A DNA stretch of 64,000 nt, taken from contig NC_053040.3 in assembly GCF_002575655.3 (NCBI RefSeq), positions 153,017,148-153,081,147 on the forward strand. The letters are read 5' to 3'. Made by a program: the position numbers and the translations under genes. Origin of the DNA: Aegilops tauschii subsp. strangulata (lineage: Eukaryota; Streptophyta; Magnoliopsida; Poales; Poaceae). Shown here one piece after another: positions 55,549-64,000 of this stretch. Positions within the stretch are counted from its first letter, which is position 1. Each line of letters starts with the position of its first letter. The notes beneath the pieces were generated by a model, which saw nothing but the letters and a program-made list of their open reading frames with translations, was not told the DNA's origin and searched no databases.

Positions 55549-57480
55549 TGAATCCATGTTATGTCCGATTAAATTTTTTCGCTTGCTGTATAATGCATGT
55601 AACCTACTCATACCAACATTTTAGTGCATTCCAAATGTCTATACTACCGCTGCAATTCGAACTAAATTTGAATTCATTTCTCTATTTCAATAAGAATCTA
55701 CAATGATGATTGTTGCCAACTTCAACCATCATAGTTTCCTTGCTATCCGCCAGATATAAATCGGACGGCCTATAATGCAGGATGGCAAGCACACCATCAT
55801 CAACAACTCCGTTTTTATAAGAGTAGAGATAAAATATATTAAATGTAGTATAACATGTTCATAACCACACCATGTGTATCACCGTTATATATATTCACAC
55901 ATGCGTTGGTTTAAAACACTATGATAAATTCTTCAAATATCCGAATTCGCTTTTTATAATGAAGTATATATGATCTCTATTCGTCTTTTACACCCACACA
56001 ACCCTCTTATCTTTGTAGCTAGCGCTAACTTTCTCTTGTGCATGCACACGCCCGCATCCCTCTCACCCTCCCTCAGCATTCTCTAGCTCCATCGCGCAAA
56101 TTCGTCTTTTCACTTTAGGTCATTCACCCATGGTGTGTGTAGGCCCCCCAACTCCTTCTTTACGGCACACATCGATCGATATGCCTCTCTAGCCAGGTGT
56201 GCCTAGCACAAACACAAGCTTCCCCTCTTCTCTTGTCACCGTCCATGCCTCACTCCCACCACTCTTTTCATCGTTCTCGTACTCGCACACTCCTCCCCCC
56301 TCGATATAGTATGCCTCTCGTACCACCTCCTACATGCATCCCTCTCTCTCTATCCCTCTCCTCGTGCCTCATTTGCTTCTAACACACACATGCATGTATA
56401 CCGATCGATCTCCCAACATATACCTAGATCGACTTTAACTACCCCCCCCCATCGATCGACGTACCTCACAAGTTATGTCTCTCCTTTCTCTAACAAAGGG
56501 CGATTGATCTTCCTATGTAGTTACGTCTGCTTACCACAGCCACATCGCCCCCCTCATCATTCGTGCATGCCTCCTGACCCGTCTCTCACACGCACGTGCA
56601 CAGACAACAAGCAGCCATCTCCTATCTTATTGAATTGCGGGCATGCCCTCCGTTTGTCTAGCAAGCCTATCCCACCATTTGTTAGAAGCAACTCCACTAC
56701 CACCCCCTCCAACACTCTAGCTCTGTCTCTCTCCCAACCTTATTCCTCTCCTGCACATATGCATGGATGCCGAGGCAGATCGATCTCCTTAATACATGAG
56801 GTAGGCCTCTCTCCTCCTCCACACATATACCAGCCATTGTACCTCTATAGTTAATTGGGCCTCCCTCTTCCCCCACCACACACTGATAGTCGAGCGCTGC
56901 AGGTAGGTATCCATGCCACAGAGACAAACTGCACATGTCCCATCTCACGTTCCAGTAGGCCAGCCACTCTATATCTTTGACGTGGGCACACGCAAATTCG
57001 ATGGCACTCTTTATCGATCGCGCGCGCACACACACATATCATCCCTCTCTTCAATTCTATGGACACCTCAAGCCGATGATACCTCCACTCTCTTCTCGTG
57101 GATCACCCCCTCTATATATATGTTATATCCAGGACTCTATTTCACATACATTGCATATGTTACATTTTTTGATTGACCCCCCCCCCCAAAACTCTCAAGA
57201 ACCCACACACTATATCTCTCTAGGTTTGTATCTCTCTCACACAACCCCACATAGGTGGTGTACGTATACAAGAAGAGAATAGGTGCACCGTGCACGTACT
57301 CACGCTTCGTGCCCAGCCACACCCACGCGGGTACACGGTGGAGCTCATTTCTTTACGAAATGGCAGCCCACGTGCTAATTTGAACGCCTGTAGCGGTTGT
57401 TTACCTAGGGAGGTCGTGTACCACGCGTGCACGAAACAAAGTTTGACTTGACGCGTTGCCGCGTTATTTTTAAATAAAGT
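55549..57480. other. Unassigned intergenic DNA, pyrimidine-rich
   Basis: About 1.9 kb with no coding frame above background. 55560-56000 is AT-rich; 56000-57300 is C/T-rich on the plus strand with many CTCTCTC, CACACA and ATCGATCGA runs and homopolymer C tracts (about 56441 and 57178). Could be degraded repeat DNA; no terminal repeats were recognised. Confidence 0.5.
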
Positions 57481-57489
57481 TATAGCGCT

Positions 57490-58860
57490 TAATGGCACGT
57501 ACACATAATATAAAATGATTTTTATGGAGAAAAAGGTAGTCCACTCACTATATCCAATGGAGCCTGCCTGCCTGGTTTGTCACTCTTCAGAGTATCTCAC
57601 ACAAGGCTGCGGTGGCCTCTCTCTCTCTCTCTCTCACCATTGGTCACTGATCCGGCCGCATCCCGTCCGCCGGGGGAAAGGGAGTGCGGTGGCCTCTCTC
57701 TCTCTCACCGTTGATCAGTGATCCGGCCGCATCCCGTCCGCCGGGGGAAAGGGAGTGCGGTGGCCTCTCTCTCTCACCGTTGGTCACTGATCCAGCCGCA
57801 TCCCGTCCACCAGGGGAAAGGGAGGAAGTGCATCGTTTCTCCATTTGACGGCGCCGAGGCAGCACGTCCCGATCTGCGGTACACGCCGTTCTCTCTGACC
57901 AAGCTCCGGCGCGGCAGGGCCTACGCCACCTGCTCGCAGATTCCGCCCGCCGCCGCTCACCTAGTTACATCCCGACGACCTCCAGGTATCCCCTCCGGCC
58001 TTGCTCCACTGCCCGTCTTCCCACGTCGCTGCATGTGGATCTTCCATAGTTCTTTGCCCAAAACGTAGCTCGTCCGGCGTACTTTCCATATTGCATTCTC
58101 GTCCTCACACCGTTTTAGACAAACACAACCGTGTTGTTATCTTCCCTTAGGACAAGGAATATGCTTCTTTTTTGTCGTCGCATGTGTCATCAACTGTTAT
58201 TGGCCAGTAATTGTTTCCTTTCTACTCATTGCTATTGCGACCTTTTGGTGAACTGCACAAATCACTTTTTTCTTAAGAGTGTTTTGTGCAGTTGTACTAA
58301 AATGTCACACGGGCAACGTCTCTACATTTCAGTGCGACTGCACAAAGGGAGATTGGTTTTGCTCTATCCTCCTCATCCAACTCCGAGCCTAATCTTCTCC
58401 AACTAGTTAGTCTTAAGAGAGACTGCAAAGGTGACCGACTTCTATTTGTGTGTTTATTGTTTCATCAGCAGTCCTCTATTATCGTAATCACACTTAATAT
58501 CTTTGGAACAGGGACGCTCAGCTCTATTTTAGTGGAACTGCACAAAATGATCGGAATGTTGCATGCTCCAGACAGCTACTTTTTTCCCAACATGCCTTGT
58601 TGATTTAGACAGAGCTGGGGGGGCGTTGTTGCCAATGAAAGCATGGATCAATTTTAACTTAACACCTTCTCACAACTCTGTCTTCAGTTGTGATGTAATT
58701 ATTAGCTCTGATCTGCTAATAATTGACATGCATTAGCAAGGAAGTTAGTTTTTTATTGTTTCCGAAAGAGCATCGATGGCAAGACACGCGAAACAAAAGC
58801 TGAAAGCTCACACCATTGTACAATTTCATGTCGCTGGAAAATTATTTGTATAGTACATCA
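57490..58860 (+). other. Unit U1 of a triplicated unknown locus
   Basis: Gene-like layout: ACTATATCC (TATA-like, about 57548), a 71-77 bp minisatellite, a GC-rich exon-like stretch (about 57840-58000) ending CCAG|GTATCCC (donor), an intron-like AT-rich stretch, then AACAG|GGACGCTCAG and the shared TTTTAGTGGAACTGCACAAA (58526-58545), then CTCACAACTCTGTCTTCAGT. The exon can be read GAEAARPDLRYTPFSLTKLR. U2 and U3 repeat this order. No known protein recognised; a decayed gene, a non-coding RNA or an unnamed transposon are all possible. Confidence 0.45.
57611..57832 (+). repeat. Minisatellite, three 71-77 bp units with CT runs
   Basis: Units start GGTGGCCTCTCTCT at 57611, 57688 and 57759 and contain GATCCGGCCGCATCCCGTCC. 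Length differs only by the number of CT dinucleotides. A single related copy is at 62940-63000 in U3, so the tandem expansion is specific to U1. Confidence 0.8.
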
Positions 58861-58947
58861 ATTATGTAAACAAATGATGGAAGCTTGATAGCATTGCCAG
58901 AAGCCTCTTCATCATCCGGGTCCATGTGCCATGCACAAAATTATACT

Positions 58948-59251
58948 CCTTCGTTCCTAAATATTTGTCTTTTTACAAATTTCAAACGGGCATATTTTAG
59001 AGTGTAGATTCACTCATTTTGCTTCGTATGTGTACTCCCTCCGTTCCTTAATATTCTATTCGTCTTTCTAGAGATTTCAACAAGTGACTACATACGGAGC
59101 AAAATGAGTGAATCTACACTCTAAAATATGTCTATATACATCCGTATGTGCCAGTCCATTTGAAATCTCTAAAAAGACAAATATTTGAGTAGTCACTCGT
59201 TGAAATCTCTAGAAAGACAAATACTCCGGAGTATATTTATGAACCGAGGGG
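58948..59251. mobile_element. Nested Stowaway-type MITEs
   Basis: An outer element starts CTCCTTCGTTCCTAAATATT (after TA, 58948) and ends near AACCGAGGGGG (59251). A second element starting CTCCCTCCGTTCCTTAATAT (about 59036) lies inside it, after CGTATGTGTA. Both carry the sequence ATTTTAGAGTGTAGATTCAC or its complement. The inner element lacks its right terminal repeat. Confidence 0.7.
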
Positions 59252-60080
59252 GTAGTGCACAACCGCATCGGAGACTCAGCCCGGTCGTTGCGTCGCATTA
59301 ATAGTGAGTAATGAGCAGTCAAATCATAAGCCCCACCTTTCCCAATGTAAGTTGCTCTGAAGAAGCAACCATCAATACGCTCTTCTTTGAATCCGCTCAT
59401 ACTACTCCATCCGTCACTGTTTATACAGCGCGCTTCTGAAAAAAGAAAAAAAATCTATGGGACCAAGGTGACTAGCGATCGGCCTGAAAAATAGCATTGG
59501 TAGTTATAGCACGACGTCTATTACTAGAGGGACTAATGCGTACACACATGCATGCAGTGCTTCCACCCCGGGTACACACATGCATGCACTTACTCCACTC
59601 CGTAGTAGTACAGTACATGGAGAGAAAATTGTGGACTTGATTGCGGTTACCACGCCCTAATTAATTGAGCATTAAACCAAATGCGTCTAAAGTCTCTCTG
59701 GTGGTGGAAATGCATTGAGAGAAATGCATCATAATGAAGCGCGCCCTGTAAACTATGACGGAGGGAGGAGTAGTATGAAGGTGCAAAACCAAGTACGCGT
59801 ATGGCCAGTCGGTCAACGCATCTCCTCTTGGCATATCACTGACATGTGGGATAGGAGTGTGAGCAAACCGATCTCAATTGACGGCAAAGAGCCAACCCGC
59901 CGTTCCTTGAGAGAGACGAGGAGCGAGAACACACAGACGGGCTCGCACGGAGGCCAAGATATATTCGAGCATGGTTGGTTGATCGATATCATTCATTACA
60001 TGTTGGGTTGCCGTTTTCCGCCCTTCTCCGGAATAAACGTGTACTTTATCAGAGATAAAAAAATAAGAGTACAAACGCTC
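59252..60080. other. Unassigned intergenic DNA
   Basis: No supported gene. 59303-59390 (GAGCAGTCAAATCA ... GAAGAAGCAACCATCA) matches 61180-61230 just before unit U2. A frame at 59715-60197 is open by chance; it shows no domain and ends in low-complexity sequence. CTCCATCCGTCACTGTTTAT at about 59405 looks like a lone MITE end. Confidence 0.5.
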
Positions 60081-60113
60081 CACCATGCAGTTCTAGTAGT
60101 AGTACTACTCGTA

Positions 60114-60885
60114 CTATTGCGCTTGGCTCTTCGCCTCTTCGTGAAGTCGAACAATGATGGTACTCCGCATGTTGGGTACTACAGTGTATGCCTCTGACAA
60201 TCTGACACCGAATGGACTGATGCATGTCCACCGAGGGTAGGTTGCATTAGTCAAAAGGCGTAAGCGAGCTTCACCTTGTCCTGCAAGCTTCTCCTCGTTC
60301 TGCGAGTTGACGGGACACACCAAAAAGTAGTGCTAGTCCATACTCCCTCCTTTCCGGTTAATATGGCTTAATCTTTTTTGCGGGTAAATGAGAGAGCTTT
60401 ATTCATATATAAGAATTCTTAGGACGATGAGCCAAGACACTGGTCACTAGGAAGCGAGGTACCCCACAAAAAAAGAAGTAGGAAGCGAGGTGTTTCATCA
60501 AGCCAGCTCTCGGCCACATTCAAAGTGCAGCAAGCACGGTTCGCATGAAGATGCACCGCACGGTTCGCACGAAGATGCGCCGCAAGGTTTGCCGACCTGT
60601 TTACTTTGCGCTTGGCTGTTCGCCTATTCGGGAAGTCGAACAATAATAGCACTAGTAGTATAGTGTATGCTTCTGGCAATCTGACACCGAATTAACTGTT
60701 GCACGTCCACCGCCTGAGCGAGGGAGAGCTTGCATTAGTCAAAAGTTTCTCCTTGTCCTGCGAGCCACCGCGCGCAAGCTTCTCCCGTCCTGCAACCTTC
60801 TCCTCATTCGGCAAGTTGACGGGACACAACAAAGTAATGCTAGTCCATACTGCCTCCTCTCCGGTTAATATTGTCTTAATTTCAA
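60114..60885. repeat. Direct duplication of about 260 bp (60114-60375 and 60608-60885)
   Basis: Both copies share GCGCTTGGCT, TTCG.GAAGTCGAACAAT, CAATCTGACACCGAAT, GCATTAGTCAAAAG, GTTGACGGGACACA and end with a Stowaway-like CTCC..TCCGGTTAATAT. They lie about 490 bp apart with many differences, so the duplication is old. Between them is GGTTCGCA.GAAGATGC repeated twice (about 60539-60580). Non-coding. Confidence 0.75.
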
Positions 60886-61179
60886 ACCAGATAAATACAC
60901 TGTCTGTCACTGTATATTTGTAAAAATACGGTCAGTGGACTTCATAATACGCTCATTGCGCTCAATTTATATATTTTCCGGTGTTTATACGGTCACTAGC
61001 TCACCCTGAGTGAGTATGTGTGTGCATGCACGTGTAGGTTGAGCACTTGAGCGTGACCGTGTGTGTTCGGTCGTGTGCTCGGACATGCATGCATTAGGGC
61101 GTCGCGCGCGTTTTTGCGTCCATGTGTACGTGTGACTGTTGCATACACGTAGGGGGAGTACGTGTAGGGGCCACTAAGG

Positions 61180-61960
61180 AGCAGTCAAATCACACAGTAA
61201 GTTAGTCGGAAGAAGCAACCATCATTTCACTCTTGAATGACACGTACGCAATATAAAATGGTTGATATGGAGAGAAAAAGAAAATCACTATATATACACT
61301 AGCAGGAGCCTAAGCTAGAAGCCCGCTTGCTTAGGTTGCTCTCTTCACAAGCATAGAACGACGGGCTTGATCTCGCAGCTGGGGGAAGGGAACAATGTTC
61401 TGCATAGACGCGGTCGACATCGGCGAGGGAGAAAACCCACAGTCGGTGCGTCCCAATCGGGGGTCACCGCGGTATGGGCCGATGCCGCGTCCCAACCGCC
61501 CTTCTAGCTACAGCCCGACGTCCCAGGTAGTCCATCTTCCTTTTGGAGCCGGCTTGCTCCACTGCCGTAGCTCCATCTCCATGTCGATCTTTCTCTACTT
61601 CTACCGGCTTCTACTTGTGATGAGTTTATGTCTCATGAACTAGTGCCAGTACTATTATTCTAATCACACTTCTTCAATATCTTTGCCATCAGGGATGCTC
61701 AGGTCGATTTTAGTGGAACTGCACAAAAGCATCGTATGATCCGAGGGTGCCAGCCGTCTTTCCTTCGACAGGTTCTACCTGGCCAGGAAATTAAATCATG
61801 TATAGGGTTTAGGGTTTAAGTCGTAGTGACCCCATCAGTAGTTTTTCTTTCGTACACGCTCTCACAACTTTTTTCTTTAGTTGTGAAGTAAATATTGGCT
61901 ATGATTTGTGAATCATTGAGATGCATCAGCATGCGTGTTAGTTTTCCTTTGTATTTGATG
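61180..61960 (+). other. Unit U2 of the triplicated unknown locus
   Basis: CACTATATATACACTAG (about 61288) is a good TATA box. An ATG at 61395 opens MFCIDAVDIGEGENPQSVRP, then RYGPMPRPNRPSSYSPTSQ with donor CCCAG|GTAGTCC near 61526. After an intron-like stretch comes ATCAG|GGATGCTCAG and TTTTAGTGGAACTGCACAAA (61705-61724), then CTCTCACAACTTTTTTCTTT. Of the three units this has the most plausible promoter, start codon and splice donor. Product unknown. Confidence 0.45.
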
Positions 61961-62879
61961 GAATATTGTAACGGGGCAACCTTGGAATAGGAATGAAAAT
62001 GGAGTGGAAAGTTTCCGTTTTTCCAGAGAAAAAATGGAAACGGAGAGAAACCAACGTTTCGTTTCGTTGGATCGCGCCATCGAGCAAAACCAACATTTAA
62101 ATCACGTCTGTCGTGTTCGTGTCTCACCCTCCTCCACAGCTCGACCCGACATGGTCGCTCGGCATGCCACTCACCACAAACCGAGTATATGATAACTTTC
62201 CCACCTGCTTGTCGATGGATCGCGCCATGGAGTACTAGCACTACGGGAAGAGATTGACGAGTTGGGGGAGGACAGCTAGCTGTAGCACGGACTCCCAAGA
62301 ACTTTTTACATGCATGTTGTAGCCGGCTATTGCGACCTTTGAACGCGGAGCAGCCGCGTGCACCCGGAAGCGGCGCGGGCGACGCTCTCTCGGCCGGCGC
62401 GCCGCTTCAATGCCGACGCCAGTGAGAGGTCGCGTCCGCTCTGGCCGGGCATGAATGCGGCACTGACCGTTTCGGGCGGGAAGCACACGCGGGTGATGAA
62501 GAGGGTTCGGGTTGGTCAGGACCGGTCGTGGCAGCGGTCCGGACGTGCGCAAACAAGAGATGTTGTACGTTAATATTGTTGCGTATATAATTAACAACGT
62601 AAATAATGTGCCAGTTGGACAAATATGATTGGAGATGGAGATGGAATTTGACGTAAACACGGATATGCATGTCTATGTCTATGTGTGTGTGCGCGACGAC
62701 TCTCGCGACCTGGAAGCAGGGGCGTGTTTTTGATCGAGTTTTCTTTCTTGGTACGTTAGAAAAATTGTTCGCCAGTTTTCATTTCTTTTTTCCGGGAACG
62801 CGCGTATTCTATTTAAAACCACTGCTATGGAGAGATTTTTTTACTCCATTATAGCCTCTTGTTTGATAGAGTTTCTCGC
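61961..62879. other. Unassigned DNA with a GC-rich block
   Basis: 61961-62280 has no gene. 62330-62570 is abruptly GC-rich (GCGGAGCAGCCGCGTGCACC, CTCTCGGCCGGCGCGCCGCT), open in several frames on both strands, and is flanked by AT-rich DNA, as expected for a fragment of a GC-rich grass exon or a transposon-captured piece. No ends were found. Confidence 0.4.
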
Positions 62880-63720
62880 GTCTCGCTCTCTCACCCTCTC
62901 CATATCAAAACAAGATGACAGTGTCCACTATATCTCTCTCCTCACCGGTGGTCACAGATCCGGCCGAATCCCGTCCGCTGCGGGAGGTGAGGAGGTGCAG
63001 CGTTGACGTTGTCGCCGTCGGCGACGGAGGAAGCCGATGCGCACCGTCCTCTCGGAGCCGGCGTTGGCGCGGACGAAGATCCTCCGCGCCCTTGTTCGCT
63101 ACCGTCGTGTGGGCAGATCCCGCCCGCCAGCCTAAACGACATCTCGCCCACCTGAGGTATAACTTCTTGTACTGGTCTAGCTCCCCAGGTCGCTGCGTGC
63201 GGGTTTTCTTCTATGCGACTACTCCCCAGCTCCCCATGCATAGTAGCTAGGGTTCGTCGGCTGGTCCAACATCACCTACTAGTACTATTATAGAGGAAAT
63301 GCCACTCGAAAAGTTGTCCTGATTTATGCCTTGGTGGAGGTATACATGTTGTTTCGACAAAAAGTACATGGTGGTTGTGCGGTCATTGTCCATATGGTGG
63401 TAGTACTATCACTGGTTAAATGAAGAAATGCTTTTTTTCTCGGGTATCCTGGTTTATTTCCCATCAAGATAATTATGATGCTTCTGTTTGTTGGTGTACT
63501 TTTCATTAATTCTTATTAACAATTGAGATGTCGTTGCTAACCCTTTTTTATATTTTTGGAAACAGCGATGCGTGTCTCCATACCCGGGCATGTCTTCCTC
63601 AATTTTAGTGGAACTGCACAAAATTGGATGGCCATTGTTGTTCCGCCTCACTGTCCTCTGCCACGTGGTTCTTCCTTCCTCGAGCTTGATTACTGAGAAG
63701 AAACAGACCACAGTGAGGAT
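62880..63720 (+). other. Unit U3 of the triplicated unknown locus
   Basis: GTGTCCACTATATCTCTCTC (62929), one minisatellite-like copy (GATCCGGCCGAATCCCGTCC, 62957), a GC-rich exon-like stretch (to about 63155) with donor CTGAG|GTATAAC, then TTTTAGTGGAACTGCACAAA at 63602-63621, preceded by an acceptor-like AACAG near 63566. In this copy the last exon-like stretch stays open further than in U1 and U2. Confidence 0.45.
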
Positions 63721-64000
63721 TTGTCGAACTTCATAGGTGCCTCACCCAAACTTGATGCCAAATGGATGATGCATCACCACGATGACCTATCGATGCTCAT
63801 GGTTGCGCCTCATGGTTGCGTCGGCTGGTGAAGCTGATCGATTTTCAATGAAAAACAACCTATCTTCCATCAGTGCTCTTTGCTTGTTACGCACAAAGAT
63901 GATATCCTTCGTCAGTTCACCTTGGTTGCGTTGGAGACGCAGTCGTCTTTCACGTTGGTGCAATTTTATCACACAATTGGCTATGAACCAAATGTTTCCT
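63721..64000. other. Window end, nothing recognised
   Basis: No coding region, repeat end or RNA gene is supported here. A TGATGCATCA palindrome at about 63767 is the only visible structure. Confidence 0.4.

Noticed and set aside
59715..60197. 160-codon frame as a gene
   Set aside because: No domain, ends inside the duplicated non-coding block, unsupported by any conserved motif.
1..64000. tRNA, rRNA or organellar insertions
   Set aside because: No cloverleaf-type tRNA with A and B boxes and no rRNA-like stretch was seen on reading; a tRNAscan or Infernal run would settle it.

Overview
The window reads as Triticeae-type (wheat, Aegilops or barley relative) intergenic nuclear DNA. Almost all of the first 55 kb is nested transposable elements with plant-specific hallmarks: LTRs ending TG..CA with 5-bp target-site duplications (TSDs), an initiator-tRNA-Met primer site, CACTA ends with GGCC-rich subterminal arrays, Stowaway MITEs, and a Gypsy element with an antisense ORF. 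I see no intact host gene, no rRNA or tRNA gene and no CRISPR array. Family names from TE databases were not assigned because no search could be run.

Layout. 1-14260: element E, a young non-autonomous Copia-like LTR element. Its 5' LTR is cut by the window edge, its gag is interrupted by a 4.1-kb solo LTR (3700-7803), and its 3' LTR is complete (11648-14260). 14261-19991: the gene-bearing end of CACTA element D1. 19992-41831: non-autonomous LTR element N, split by two Gypsy elements. A (20817-28093, minus strand) has gag and protease but no RT, RNase H or integrase. B (29634-39576, plus strand) has protease, RT, RNase H and integrase but has lost the gag core. 41832-46842: non-autonomous LTR element M, with its own leader and a gag-like gene. 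46843-48625: C, a Gypsy RNase H-integrase fragment. 48626 to about 55200: CACTA element D2, same family as D1 but in opposite orientation. 55200-64000: lower-copy DNA with Stowaway MITEs, a locus present in three diverged copies (about 57.5, 61.2 and 62.9 kb) and a local 0.5-kb duplication at 60.1-60.9 kb.

Nesting order, inferred from TSDs and reading-frame continuity: C holds M, M holds N, N holds D1, A and B, D1 holds E, and E holds the solo LTR. D2 is in C. By hand count the LTR pairs differ by about 0.8% (E), 2.9% (A) and 2.3% (B). At the usual grass rate this is roughly 0.3, 1.1 and 0.9 million years.

How the parts may work together. E, M and N encode only gag-like proteins, so they must be mobilised in trans. 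All three carry the same 3' cis-module: spaced GGGGGAG tracts before the polypurine tract (PPT), and a long inverted repeat that straddles the PPT and the start of the 3' LTR. E and M also share arrays of CGGT-N3-ACCG upstream of the LTR TATA box. This shared cis-architecture is the most interesting signal here. Other notable signals are a small spliced ORF inside the solo LTR, and loss of the second catalytic aspartate in both integrase copies.
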